The notes beneath the pieces were generated by a model that saw nothing but the letters and a program-made list of their open reading frames with translations, had not been told where the DNA came from and made no database searches. Both the position numbers and the translations under genes were made by a program. Positions 37,278-46,011 of a stretch of 54,308 nucleotides of DNA are shown here, piece after piece (the first letter of the stretch is position 1; every line of letters starts with the position of its first letter). Origin of the DNA: Gammaproteobacteria bacterium (lineage in GTDB: Bacteria; Pseudomonadota; Gammaproteobacteria; GCA-001735895). Location of the stretch: contig JAOTXY010000017.1 in assembly GCA_029862125.1 (NCBI GenBank), forward strand, positions 1 through 54,308, in the 5' to 3' direction.

Positions 37278-37953
37278 CCAACGGTAAATAATCTGCGTAA
37301 CCGGTTGCGGTCATACGTTCGGGATCGATTCCCTGTTGGATAAAAAATCTCAATACCGTGGTTGCACGTACCGCTGAAAGCTCCCAGTTCGAGGGAAACT
37401 GGGTCGTCTGGATATTAAGATCGTCGGTATGACCCCTGATTGCGATGCTGTAATCGGCGTAGTCTCTGAACATTTGCGCGAGATTGGCAAAAATAAACCG
37501 GGCACGGTCTTTAAGTTCGACCTGCCCCGATTCAAATAGATAACGTCCATCTATCTGCAAATTTATTTGATCGCCATCAAAAGCCAGCTCCACGCCATCT
37601 GCCAGGTCGGTACTGCTTATCATACTTTCCAAATCGGCTACCAGTGCGGGTTTCAAATTCTCTACCGGAACATTACCGGAACTCAAACCAAGCATGTCTT
37701 CAATCGCTTTGAGTGGTTCCGGATTTCTGCCTTCGCTTTTTGCGAAATCGATGACGCTGATTTGATTACCATTCCCGTCAATCACCTGCACTGATTCGAT
37801 CAGCTCTTTATAGGCCTCATCTTCGAAATCCGCCAGCGTGTACAACAAAATAAAAAATACCAGGATCAGGGTCATCATGTCGGCAAAGGTAACTATCCAG
37901 GCGCTATTACCCTCCTCGTCTTCGAATGCCCCACTGAACGAACGCGCGGACAT
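37201..37953 (-). CDS. motB: Flagellar stator protein MotB/PomB type
   Basis: 250 residues. One membrane helix near residues 18-40 (WIVTFADMMTLILVFFILLY) contains the ion-carrying Asp. A periplasmic plug region comes next, then an OmpA-like peptidoglycan-binding domain with GHTDDLNI, NWELSAVRA and NRRVEF. It pairs with MotA as stator. The motA stop and motB start share a base (TGATG). MotY elsewhere in the window and the sequence type suggest a sodium-driven PomB. The gene could also be called pomB. Confidence 0.92.
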   Translation of the reverse strand: MSARSFSGAFEDEEGNSAWIVTFADMMTLILVFFILLYTLADFEDEAYKELIESVQVIDGNGNQISVIDFAKSEGRNPEPLKAIEDMLGLSSGNVPVENLKPALVADLESMISSTDLADGVELAFDGDQINLQIDGRYLFESGQVELKDRARFIFANLAQMFRDYADYSIAIRGHTDDLNIQTTQFPSNWELSAVRATTVLRFFIQQGIDPERMTATGYADYLPLVENNSPANRTRNRRVEFVLEKEKDI

Positions 37954-38726
37954 CAGCTTCGCTGCCTCAGTTTCTGCATCGGCTTACGCTTTTTTGCCGG
38001 TACAAACGAAGACAGTTTTTCGTATACCGAAAGCGGATTGTTGTCCTGCAGTATGCTGACCGCACCTTGAAAAATAATCTCGAAGTTCATTACTTCAACT
38101 AGCGTCCTGGAACGTAATTTTCCGGCGATAGGCAGGAATATGGCGGTCGATAACAGCATACCGTAAAAGGTCGTCAACAGGGCAATGGCCATCGCCGGGC
38201 CCAGGCTATCCGGGCTTGCCAGTAACGAAAGCATCTGGATTAGACCAACCAGGGTGCCCAGCATGCCAAAAGAAGGGGCATACATTGCCATTTTGCGAAA
38301 CACGTCCTGCACAATGTAATGTCGCATTTGCATGGATTCAATTTCGGTGCGCATTGCCGAACGCAGGGTCTCCTCATCCGCCGCGTCGGCAATCAGGGTG
38401 CAGACTCTTTTTAGGAATGGTGTTTTAGTTTTAACATCCATCAGGCTCAGCAAACCTTTACGCCTGCTGATAGTGCCAAGCTTGATCATGGTATTGATCA
38501 GTTCCTGAGAATCCTGTTTGGGCGAGGAAAATACAAAATAGGCGCTGCGGAACGCGGTCCACACATCCCTGAACTGAAATGTCAGCAAAGTTGCCGCCAT
38601 GGTTCCCCCCATGACGATCATAACGCCGGGCACACTGAAAAAATTGTGCATGTCCCCGCCCAGTATGATCGCGGCGACAATCAGTCCGATACCCGAAATA
38701 ATGCCGATTAGGGAAGCGAGATCCAT
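37953..38726 (-). CDS. motA: Flagellar stator protein MotA/PomA type
   Basis: 257 residues, equal to PomA length. Four membrane segments lie at about 5-22, 30-47, 148-170 and 182-200. GVMIVMGGTMAATLL and PSFGMLGTLVGLIQML are the conserved family motifs, and the cytosolic loop between helices 2 and 3 contacts FliG. With MotB it makes the ion channel that drives rotation. The gene is preceded by an exact sigma-28 promoter. PomA (sodium) rather than proton MotA is likely given length and the presence of motY. Confidence 0.93.
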   Translation of the reverse strand: MDLASLIGIISGIGLIVAAIILGGDMHNFFSVPGVMIVMGGTMAATLLTFQFRDVWTAFRSAYFVFSSPKQDSQELINTMIKLGTISRRKGLLSLMDVKTKTPFLKRVCTLIADAADEETLRSAMRTEIESMQMRHYIVQDVFRKMAMYAPSFGMLGTLVGLIQMLSLLASPDSLGPAMAIALLTTFYGMLLSTAIFLPIAGKLRSRTLVEVMNFEIIFQGAVSILQDNNPLSVYEKLSSFVPAKKRKPMQKLRQRS

Positions 38727-38768
38727 AGTAAAACCTGGTTAATGATTAATACTTAGTGTCGGGACTGT

Positions 38769-38795
38769 TTATCGGCCATAAATTAAGATTCTTTA
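38769..38795 (-). promoter_or_regulatory. Sigma-28 (FliA) promoter of motAB
   Basis: On the minus strand the sequence reads TAAA, 15 bases, GCCGATAA, an exact match to the sigma-28 consensus with correct spacing. The -10 box ends 43 bases upstream of the motA ATG. The remaining sequence up to orn (38796-38974) shows nothing else recognisable. Confidence 0.9.
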
Positions 38796-38974
38796 AGCCT
38801 GTGGGTAAATTTCGACATTCGCCGCCTGGCCTTGTGAGCCCATCAATTTAAAGGCCTGTCGAAGCGTATTTTTTAAGATTAGCTGGAGCACCGGATAATG
38901 GCGGCTCGGGCACGGAATCGGGACGGGTAAAGCGATTTTATCCTGCAGGCGATGAATAACCCGGAACTCAGGCC

Positions 38975-39514
38975 TCAGGCACAGATCAGGTGCTCACGGT
39001 AATATTTGAGCTCCTCGATCGACTCGAGAATATCGTCGAGCGCGAGATGAGCGCCTTTTTTTACGAATCCCCCGGTCAGCTCGGGTTTCCACAAACGCGC
39101 TAATTCCTTCAACGTGCTCACATCCAGGTTACGGTAGTGAAAAAATGCCTCCAGTTCTGGCATCAGGCGCGCCATGAAGCGTCGATCCTGGCAAATGCTG
39201 TTACCACACATGGGCGATTTCCCCGGGGCAACATATTGACGTAAAAACTCCAGCGTTTCTCGCTCGGCGTCCTCGGTACTAGATGTGCTTTGGCTAACAC
39301 GACTGGTCAACCCGGAATCACCGTGGTGACTCGTATTCCAGGCATCCATCGCGTTCATGATCTCGTCCGCTTGATGAATTGCGATCACCGGACCTTGCGC
39401 AACAATGGCCAGAGTTGAATCTGTCACCACCGTTGCTATTTCGATAATCTGATCCTGCTGTGTATCGAGGCCGGTCATTTCAAGATCGATCCAAATCAGG
39501 TTATTGTCGTCCAT
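38975..39514 (-). CDS. orn: Oligoribonuclease
   Basis: 179 residues from ATG 39514, with GGGGAG ten bases upstream; a TTG three codons earlier is less likely. DEDDh motifs are [10 protein letters not shown] (Exo I), [11 protein letters not shown] (Exo II) and [11 protein letters not shown] (Exo III with His and Asp). Orn degrades 2-5 nt RNAs and is the main enzyme that clears pGpG made by c-di-GMP breakdown. It is divergent from the M48 protease and rsgA, as orn and rsgA are in E. coli. Confidence 0.96.
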   Translation of the reverse strand: MDDNNLIWIDLEMTGLDTQQDQIIEIATVVTDSTLAIVAQGPVIAIHQADEIMNAMDAWNTSHHGDSGLTSRVSQSTSSTEDAERETLEFLRQYVAPGKSPMCGNSICQDRRFMARLMPELEAFFHYRNLDVSTLKELARLWKPELTGGFVKKGAHLALDDILESIEELKYYREHLICA

Positions 39515-39591
39515 CTGTATCAAACTCCCCGGGCTTCACGTATTGCTAATATGCGCTAAACTATAGCAAGTTTTTTGCCACCGGTTGATGC

Positions 39592-40851
39592 ATGCAATTA
39601 TTCACCGCAGTATTTTTAAGCTTTGTTGCCGCATCGGTACTGGTTCGCCTATGGCTGAGTCAACGACAGATCAGTCATATCCAGGCCCACTACGCCAGGG
39701 TTCCCGAAGCGTTCGCTGACAGAATCGACCTCAAGGATCACCACCGTGCGGCAGACTATAGTTGCACCAAGTTGCGCGTGGGTAGAATAATGCTGGCATG
39801 GGAGACTTTCTGGTTACTTGCCTGGACCATTGGCGGCGGATTGAACCTGGTTGACCAATGGTGGTCAGCATTTGAATATTCTGCGCTAGTCACCGGAATT
39901 GCATTCATTTTTTCTGTGAGCGTAATATCCGCAATCCTGAATTTACCGTTTTCGCTTTACCAGACTTTTATCACCGAGGAGCGTTTCGGGTTTAACCACA
40001 CCACGATAAAAACCTGGGTGCTGGACCTCGTAAAAACTGTTTTGTTGATCGTCATGATCGGTGTGCCCCTGGTGGCCGCTATCTTATGGCTGATGAACCA
40101 GGCGGGTGAAAACTGGTGGATTTACGCCTGGTTGTTATGGGTGAGCTTCAGTTTAGTCATGATCTGGGCCTACCCCGCATTTATCGCTCCAATCTTTAAT
40201 AAATTCAGCCAGCTGGAAGACGCGTCAATGCGCACCCGCATCGAGGAATTACTTAGTCGTTGTGGCTTTCAAAGCCAGGGCGTGTTCGTAGTTGATGGCT
40301 CACGCCGTTCATCGCATGGCAATGCCTACTTCACCGGCTTCGGCAAGAACAAGCGCATTGTGTTCTACGATACCCTGCTCGAATCCTTGTCGGAGGAAGA
40401 GGTTGAGGCCGTGCTGGCGCACGAACTGGGACACTTCAAACGTAATCACATCAAGAAATCGCTACTGCTGTCGAGTGCAATTTCTTTCGCCGGATTCGCA
40501 CTGCTGGCCTGGTTGATGCGCTCCGACTGGTTTTACGGTTCTCTCGGAGTAGAAACAGCTTCGACCCACACGGCACTGATTCTGTTCATGATGATTATGC
40601 CGGTGTTCACCTATTTCGTAAGCCCGCTATTTTCAGCCCTTTCACGTAAGCACGAATTTGAGGCCGATGAATTCGCGCATTCGAACAGCAACTACAAAGC
40701 ATTAATTTCAGCATTGGTAAGTCTCTATCGCGACAACGCCAGCACGCTGACACCCGACCCGCTGCATTCTATGTTTTATGATTCGCATCCACCGGCCACG
40801 ATTCGCATCAATCACCTGGAAGCCATAGCATCCGGAGGATCGTCAGATTAA
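39592..40851 (+). CDS. M48 family membrane metalloprotease (Ste24-like)
   Basis: 419 residues. Membrane segments lie at about 3-20, 65-85, 98-120, 145-170, 180-205, 300-320 and 325-350. The zinc motif HELGH is near residue 282, followed by the third ligand in HEFEADEFA near 360. SHGNAYFTGFGKNKRIVFYDTLL is the substrate-cleft strand of CAAX protease 1 enzymes (shown in part: NAYFTGFGKNKRIVFYDT). Eukaryotic Ste24 trims prenylated proteins and the bacterial members act in membrane protein quality control. It lies 46 bases before rsgA; orn-M48-rsgA is a known gammaproteobacterial arrangement. Confidence 0.9.
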   Translation: MQLFTAVFLSFVAASVLVRLWLSQRQISHIQAHYARVPEAFADRIDLKDHHRAADYSCTKLRVGRIMLAWETFWLLAWTIGGGLNLVDQWWSAFEYSALVTGIAFIFSVSVISAILNLPFSLYQTFITEERFGFNHTTIKTWVLDLVKTVLLIVMIGVPLVAAILWLMNQAGENWWIYAWLLWVSFSLVMIWAYPAFIAPIFNKFSQLEDASMRTRIEELLSRCGFQSQGVFVVDGSRRSSHGNAYFTGFGKNKRIVFYDTLLESLSEEEVEAVLAHELGHFKRNHIKKSLLLSSAISFAGFALLAWLMRSDWFYGSLGVETASTHTALILFMMIMPVFTYFVSPLFSALSRKHEFEADEFAHSNSNYKALISALVSLYRDNASTLTPDPLHSMFYDSHPPATIRINHLEAIASGGSSD

Positions 40852-40897
40852 TCGGAGAAGCCGCAGCACCTGTGAGCGGATATGAGAATGCAATTGC

Positions 40898-41854
40898 ATG
40901 GCGAAACGCAGACTTAGTGAGCAGCAAAAGAATCGCATCCAGGCGGCTCAACTAGAAGTTTCGGCAAGCGCTGAGCATCAGCACGGCACAGTCGTATCAC
41001 ACCAGGGAGGCCGCATCCTGGTAGAATTCGAAACGGGTATTTGCGTCGACTGCAAGATCAAGTCTAATCTCGGCACTATCGTCTGCGGCGACCGCGTAGC
41101 TATTGAAACTACCGCCAACCAGGAACATCGCGTCCTCGCAATCTTGTCACGTGACAACTTGCTTCAGCGTATCGATGGATTTGGACAGGTTCGAGCCGTC
41201 GCCGCTAACATCAACCAGTTATTTGTTTGTCTCGCGGTTTCACCCGAACCTAACCTTTTCCTGCTCGACCAGTACCTGCTATCGGCTGAACAACAACATA
41301 TCGAAGCCTGCATTCTGCTGAATAAAATTGATCTGCTGACTGGCGTGGATGATCCGTTTAATCTGGAGAGTATCTACGAGCCCCTGGGTTACAAACTGGT
41401 AACCACAAGTGTAAAAACCGGGCGGGGAATGGAGGATTTTACGGCTTTATTACCCGGCCAGGTTTCGTTACTAAGCGGGGTATCCGGCGTTGGCAAGTCA
41501 TCGCTAACCAAGTGGCTGCTACCCGACGTAGAAATCAAAATAGCCAGCATTTCCGAGACCAATGAAGAAGGGCGCCATACCACACGCGTCAGTCGACTTT
41601 ATCATTTACCCTCAGGGGGGGATTTGATCGATACGCCAGGGGTACGCGGCTTCAATCCATTCGTCGATAAAGACAGGCCGCTGGCAAATGGTTTCCGTGA
41701 AATTTCAGAAACTGCCGTTAACTGCCGTTTTCACAATTGCCTGCATCTCAACGAGCCCAAATGCGCCGTAACCGAAGCGGTCGAGAGCGGGCAGATAGCA
41801 AAATCACGATACCTGAATTACGTGAAAATGCAGGGCCAGTTCAACGCTGGTTAA
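40898..41854 (+). CDS. rsgA: Ribosome small subunit-dependent GTPase A
   Basis: 318 residues. The circularly permuted GTPase order is visible: G4 NKIDLL first (near 145), then G1 GVSGVGKSSL near 200 and G3 DTPGVRGF near 245. An OB domain comes before it and a zinc-binding region after (CRFHNCLHLNEPKC). RsgA checks late 30S maturation and leaves the subunit on GTP hydrolysis. Its stop codon overlaps by 4 bases that of the HIT gene on the other strand. Confidence 0.97.
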   Translation: MAKRRLSEQQKNRIQAAQLEVSASAEHQHGTVVSHQGGRILVEFETGICVDCKIKSNLGTIVCGDRVAIETTANQEHRVLAILSRDNLLQRIDGFGQVRAVAANINQLFVCLAVSPEPNLFLLDQYLLSAEQQHIEACILLNKIDLLTGVDDPFNLESIYEPLGYKLVTTSVKTGRGMEDFTALLPGQVSLLSGVSGVGKSSLTKWLLPDVEIKIASISETNEEGRHTTRVSRLYHLPSGGDLIDTPGVRGFNPFVDKDRPLANGFREISETAVNCRFHNCLHLNEPKCAVTEAVESGQIAKSRYLNYVKMQGQFNAG

Positions 41855-42198
41855 CCCGCCGAAATTCCGCGCAGCTGTCTGCCGCCGACCAGGTGCAGGT
41901 GCAGATGAAACACCTCCTGACAGCCGTGGCGATTACAGTTAATCACAAGCCGATATCCATCTTCGGCGATACCTTCGCCAGCAGCAATCTGTTGTGCTGT
42001 TAACACCATTTTACCGATCAGTTCCGCCTGTTCTGGTTTGATATCGTTAACCGTTGCAATGGCAACTTTTGGAACGATCAGGACGTGAACCGGCGCCTGC
42101 GGATTAATATCACGGAAAGCGATGATTGCATCGTCTTCGTAGACTATATCAGCCGGTAGTTCGTGGTTAATAATTTTGGAAAATATGGTTTCGGACAT
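41851..42198 (-). CDS. hinT: HIT-family purine nucleoside phosphoramidase
   Basis: 115 residues, the HinT size. The N-terminal SETIFSKIINHELPADIVYED and VHVLIVPK match the family (shown in part), and the histidine triad is HLHLHLVGG near residue 100-108. HinT hydrolyses adenosine phosphoramidates. It is downstream of recR on the same strand with a 27-base gap and converges on rsgA with a 4-base overlap. Confidence 0.92.
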   Translation of the reverse strand: MSETIFSKIINHELPADIVYEDDAIIAFRDINPQAPVHVLIVPKVAIATVNDIKPEQAELIGKMVLTAQQIAAGEGIAEDGYRLVINCNRHGCQEVFHLHLHLVGGRQLRGISAG

Positions 42199-42225
42199 TA
42201 TGCCTCCCCTGCGTTATGCTCACTT

Positions 42226-42822
42226 CTAATCAATTTTCTGTCGGCCTGACAGTGCTTTCGACAATGTGCCACTATCGACAAACTCAAGTTCGCCACCGAT
42301 CGGAATACCGCGAGCAAGTCGACTGCTTCTGATCCCATGCCTGGCAGCGAAATCAGCGATATATTGTGCAGTGATATCACCTTCTACCGTGGCACTCGTA
42401 GCGAGGATCACTTCCTGGATGTCTGCCGAACTCAGCTGATTCTCAAGTTCGTCAAGACCCAATTGTCCGGGTCCATAACCATCCAGGGGTGAAAGTCGAC
42501 CCAGTAATACGAAATATCGCCCCCGATAGGCCGCCGATGACTCCACCGCCAGTACGTCAGCAGGCGTCTCGACAACACACACCGTTCTCTGGTCACGCCC
42601 GGTGTCGTTGCAGATTTCGCAAACCTCGTCGTCAGAAAAATTCCGGCAGCGTTGGCAGTGTTTAACGGTGTCAATAGCGTTTGAAATCGCAGCTGATATC
42701 CGCCTTGCCCCCTCCTGTTCGCGCTCGAGCAAATGCAAGGCCATACGCTGGGCAGACTTCTGGCCTACTCCAGGCAAACATTTCAACGACGAAATTAGTT
42801 CGTCCAGGCTGGGGGAAGACAT
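42226..42822 (-). CDS. recR: Recombination protein RecR
   Basis: 198 residues, the family length. A helix-hairpin-helix (LKCLPGVGQKSAQRMALHLL, 20 residues) near the start is followed by a four-Cys zinc finger (CQRCRNF and CEICNDTGRD) and a Toprim domain with VVETPADVLAVE and GRLSPLDGYGP. RecR acts with RecO and RecF to load RecA at gaps. It lies 4 bases after ybaB in the conserved dnaX-ybaB-recR string. Confidence 0.97.
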   Translation of the reverse strand: MSSPSLDELISSLKCLPGVGQKSAQRMALHLLEREQEGARRISAAISNAIDTVKHCQRCRNFSDDEVCEICNDTGRDQRTVCVVETPADVLAVESSAAYRGRYFVLLGRLSPLDGYGPGQLGLDELENQLSSADIQEVILATSATVEGDITAQYIADFAARHGIRSSRLARGIPIGGELEFVDSGTLSKALSGRQKID

Positions 42823-42826
42823 TTGT

Positions 42827-43150
42827 TTAGAAGGGTAATTTGAAGCCGGGGGGCAAGTTCAATCCCGCCGTCATTTCCTGCATCGCGTCCTGATTTGATT
42901 TCTCAACTTTATGAACTGCATCGTTGACGGCAGCCGCTATCAGGTCCTCAAGCATTTCCACATCTTCGTCAACCAGGCTGGGGTCGATGGTGACACGATT
43001 TACCTCGTGGGTGCCCCGCATAACAACTGAGACCATGCCCCCACCCGCTTCGCCGATTACTTCTTTTTTCGCCAGTTCAGCCTGAGCCTTTTGCATGTTC
43101 TCCTGCATTTCCTGCGCCTTCTTCATCATATCTCCGAGCGCACCTTTCAT
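42827..43150 (-). CDS. ybaB: Nucleoid-associated protein YbaB/EbfC
   Basis: 107 residues. The helical start ([20 protein letters not shown]) and the central beta segment ([20 protein letters not shown], both at the limit of what is quoted) are typical. The family forms dimers that bind DNA without strong sequence preference. It sits between dnaX (16-base gap) and recR (4-base gap), the standard order. Confidence 0.96.
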   Translation of the reverse strand: MKGALGDMMKKAQEMQENMQKAQAELAKKEVIGEAGGGMVSVVMRGTHEVNRVTIDPSLVDEDVEMLEDLIAAAVNDAVHKVEKSNQDAMQEMTAGLNLPPGFKLPF

Positions 43151-43166
43151 TACATCACCTCATTAC

Positions 43167-44819
43167 TTAATGATTGTTTTCGATCTTAACCACACTAGCT
43201 TCATCAAGCTCTGCGGAAAAGGCATGCTGCAACTTTTTAACCAGCTTTTCATCCCTGATCGCATCAATCGCCACAAGACGTTCCTGCTGCTGGCGTTGTA
43301 TTTTCGCCTGTAAAGGGGTTTGCCCACCGCTCACTCCCGTTGCGGACAGATCCAGCTGCAATGATACCCCAAGTTTTTGCTCCAGGGCCTGTGTAATTTC
43401 GACCTTAATCAGGTCGTTCAGAAGCTCATGTATTTCGGGCTGCAGCTGCAGATTCAACCTGCCATCCCGGTAGGATTCGAGCAGGCTATTGGCAACGATC
43501 TCCTGTGCCAATCCGGTTAATCCCAGTTCGTAAACCAGTCCCGACCAGTCGAGCGACCCGGTAGTGGTCGAAGTGGATTGTATATGATCATCCGGGCCAG
43601 AAACCGGCGCTAGGGTACTCTGACTGCTTTCTTTCTGCTCAGATTCAGGTGATGTTCGTGGCTGCTTGTCGCCGCCTGGCAAGACTCTTGATTCAGGCTT
43701 TTTTTTTACCTCGATGGTCTCGCTTTTTGTTTCGGATTGGGGCGCAAATGCCAGTAAACGTAACATCAACATTTCAAAACCTGACGCTTCATCGGGGCAG
43801 ATCAGCAAATCCTGGCGCCCTTGCAGAAGTATCTGGTAGTAGAGCTGAACCTCCTCGGGAGACCAGTGCGCGCTGAACTTCTGTAACAGTGCCTCATCGA
43901 ATTCATCCTCGTCTACCAGTTTCGGATCACTCTGGTACAACGCAATCTGCTGTAGCAGTGTAATCATCTCGGCACAAACCCGCTGATAATCAGGATTATG
44001 CTCAATCACTGCACGTGATTCATTTAACAACCCTGCTGGCTGTCGATCATATAAAGCGCTAAACAGCCGCACCAGGTAATCACGCGAAATTGATCCCAGC
44101 ATCGATTCCACCGCTTCCTGTCGTACCGCCCCGCCACCATAACCTATCGCCTGATCGAGTAAGCTGAGTGCATCACGCATACTGCCGTCGGCGGCGCTGG
44201 CAAGCTGGGTCAGCGCGGTCGCGTCAGATTCCACTTTTTCCTGTTCGGTCAGGAACTGCAATTGTGAAAGTATCTGCGATTTTGACATACGCTTTAAATT
44301 GAATTGCAGGCAGCGGGATAAAACGGTAACCGGAACTTTTTGGGGATCGGTGGTAGCCAGCAAGAATTTAATATGCGGAGGCGGTTCTTCCAGGGTTTTT
44401 AACAGCGCATTGAAACTATGCTTGGACAACATGTGGACTTCATCGATCAGGTAGATCTTGAAGCGTCCACGGGTTGGGGCATACTGTACGTTGTCCAGTA
44501 GTTCCCGCATGTCTTCGACCCCGGTGCGCGATGCTGCATCAATTTCGATCAGATCAACGCTACGCCCCTCGTCAATTTCGATACAGGAAGAGCAACTCCC
44601 ACAAGGCTCGGAGCTAATACCCTGCTCGCAATTCAATGATTTTGCGAAAATTCTGGCAATTGTCGTCTTGCCAACGCCGCGGGTTCCGGTGAACAGGTAA
44701 GCATGATGCAATCGATTGCTGTCGAGCGCATTTACCAATGCCTGCAACACATGTTCCTGGCCGACCATTTGCTTGAAATTAGCCGGACGCCATTTGCGTG
44801 CTAGTACCTGGTAACTCAT
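43167..44819 (-). CDS. dnaX: DNA polymerase III tau subunit, with likely gamma product
   Basis: 550 residues. Domains I-II are the AAA+ clamp loader: GTRGVGKTTIARIFAKSLNC (Walker A) at about 45-64, four zinc Cys in CGSCSSC and nearby, DEVHMLSKHSFNALLKTLEEP, and TTDPQKVPVTVLSRC with the SRC motif. Domain III ends at about residue 365 (FEMLMLRLLAFAP). The rest is the tau-specific tail that binds the helicase and polymerase alpha. Codons 371-374 form a run of nine A followed by G. A -1 shift there reads one Ala codon and then TGA at 43693-43695, giving a 375-residue gamma-like protein. The SRP RNA gene lies directly upstream on the same strand. Confidence 0.97.
   Translation of the reverse strand: MSYQVLARKWRPANFKQMVGQEHVLQALVNALDSNRLHHAYLFTGTRGVGKTTIARIFAKSLNCEQGISSEPCGSCSSCIEIDEGRSVDLIEIDAASRTGVEDMRELLDNVQYAPTRGRFKIYLIDEVHMLSKHSFNALLKTLEEPPPHIKFLLATTDPQKVPVTVLSRCLQFNLKRMSKSQILSQLQFLTEQEKVESDATALTQLASAADGSMRDALSLLDQAIGYGGGAVRQEAVESMLGSISRDYLVRLFSALYDRQPAGLLNESRAVIEHNPDYQRVCAEMITLLQQIALYQSDPKLVDEDEFDEALLQKFSAHWSPEEVQLYYQILLQGRQDLLICPDEASGFEMLMLRLLAFAPQSETKSETIEVKKKPESRVLPGGDKQPRTSPESEQKESSQSTLAPVSGPDDHIQSTSTTTGSLDWSGLVYELGLTGLAQEIVANSLLESYRDGRLNLQLQPEIHELLNDLIKVEITQALEQKLGVSLQLDLSATGVSGGQTPLQAKIQRQQQERLVAIDAIRDEKLVKKLQHAFSAELDEASVVKIENNH
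43695..43707 (-). promoter_or_regulatory. A9G slippery sequence in dnaX (probable programmed frameshift)
   Basis: The coding strand reads GT-AAAAAAAAA-GCC-TGA, with the nine A at 43707-43699. Slippage by one base backward, in translation or as transcriptional slippage, ends the protein after one codon. The position is just after the clamp-loader collar domain. E. coli dnaX uses A6G with a stop directly after, and Thermus thermophilus uses a nine-A run. Confidence 0.75.
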
Positions 44820-44860
44820 CTGGATTTAGTGGTAGCCGGGTTATTCATTGAGAAACTGGA

Positions 44861-44971
<111 letters not shown>

Positions 44972-45020
44972 ATTGCAAGAGCGAGAGTGTATAGTGAAGA
45001 CCGGTAGGTTTTCAAGGCGG

Positions 45021-45289
45021 TAGTGCTCCTTCAATGAGATATCTTAGGATGCAGAGCGCCCCAGATAGGCCAAGGCAAGGCGCAGTCCGCAGGGAATGGC
45101 GTACCCTTTACAAGGACTGCAACGCGGCATTGGCCTATCTGGGGCACTCCCTCCGGGCCAGCCAGGAAGCCGTCATCTGCGTTGTTGTACTCCCTTGAAT
45201 TAACTTAGGCTAATCCTGCGGTCGCACGCCTAGCAGCTAACGGCTTCCTGGCTGGCTGCATTCTAAGATATCTCATTGAAGGAGTACTG
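45021..45289. repeat. Palindromic element A: 34-bp inverted repeats enclosing two hairpins
   Basis: The outer arms 45021-45054 and 45256-45289 match at 31 of 34 positions when inverted. Inside are two further inverted repeats. One has perfect 16-bp arms 45058-45073 and 45130-45145, with an inner 7-bp pair 45082-45088/45114-45120. The other has perfect 17-bp arms 45157-45173 and 45240-45256. The whole 269 bases can fold into a three-way junction. No ORF of note is inside. It resembles a MITE-type non-autonomous element but has no clear target-site duplication. It fills the gap between the SRP RNA gene and smpB, ending about 76 bases before smpB. Confidence 0.85.
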
Positions 45290-45365
45290 TGTGGGATTTG
45301 CTTGTCATGTCCTGGAATTAACCCGAGAATATGGCCGCCAGCCACACCAAGCAGAGATTTCCTAT

Positions 45366-45839
45366 ATGGGCAAGCAAAAAAACAAGTCTCCCGACAACAC
45401 GATCGCACGCAACCGTATCGCGCGTCACGATTATTTCATCGAAGATGAAATCGAGGTTGGTATGGTTCTCGAGGGCTGGGAAGTCAAAAGCTTACGTGCC
45501 GGAAACCTGCAGTTGAGGGAAACCTATGTTATGCTCAAAAACGGTGAACTCTGGCTAATCGGTGCACATATAAGCCCGCTCAACAGCGCTTCCTCGCACG
45601 TCGCTCCCAATCCCACGCGCACGCGTAAATTACTGGCACATCGTAATGAAATTGATCGCCTGGTCGGCATGGTGGAGCGCAAGGGCTATACCCTGGTCGC
45701 GCTTTCAGCTTACTGGATTCGAGGGCGCGCCAAGCTGAAAATCGGCATCGCCAAGGGCAAGAAGGCCCACGACAAGCGCGCCAGCATCAAGGACCGCGAC
45801 TGGAAACGCGACCAGGCCCGAATCCTCAAACCTTCCTAG
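45366..45839 (+). CDS. smpB: SsrA-binding protein SmpB
   Basis: 157 residues from ATG 45366. A longer in-frame start at 45276 would lie within the palindromic element and gives a non-conserved extension. Signatures are [20 protein letters not shown] and EVKSLRAGN near residues 18-47, HISPLN near 68, and the basic tail KGKKAHDKR with [13 protein letters not shown] at the end. SmpB binds tmRNA and rescues stalled ribosomes. The tmRNA gene ssrA, often close by, was not found in this window. No strong Shine-Dalgarno is present. Confidence 0.97.
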   Translation: MGKQKNKSPDNTIARNRIARHDYFIEDEIEVGMVLEGWEVKSLRAGNLQLRETYVMLKNGELWLIGAHISPLNSASSHVAPNPTRTRKLLAHRNEIDRLVGMVERKGYTLVALSAYWIRGRAKLKIGIAKGKKAHDKRASIKDRDWKRDQARILKPS

Positions 45840-45846
45840 ACCCCCG

Positions 45847-45996
45847 CTAACCATCTCGGGATAAAACCCAAAAAAGCCGCTCCCAACCGGCGCATGCGCC
45901 GGTTGGTCCATCCATGGAATCGCTTGGAGCCCGATGCGTCGGACCGCGGCATCCTGCCTCGCTACACTTTTTTGGGCTTTATCCCGAAATGGTTAG
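45847..45996. repeat. Palindromic element B: 30-bp inverted repeats enclosing a perfect hairpin
   Basis: Outer arms 45847-45876 and 45967-45996 match at 28 of 30 positions when inverted. Inside, 45883-45906 is a perfect 24-bp palindrome (CCAACCGGCGCA and its complement). It begins 8 bases after the smpB stop, so it may also end the smpB transcript. Short ORFs that cross it are composed of repeat sequence and are not believed to be genes. Confidence 0.85.
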
Positions 45997-46011
45997 AAGC
46001 TACAGGGGTGT

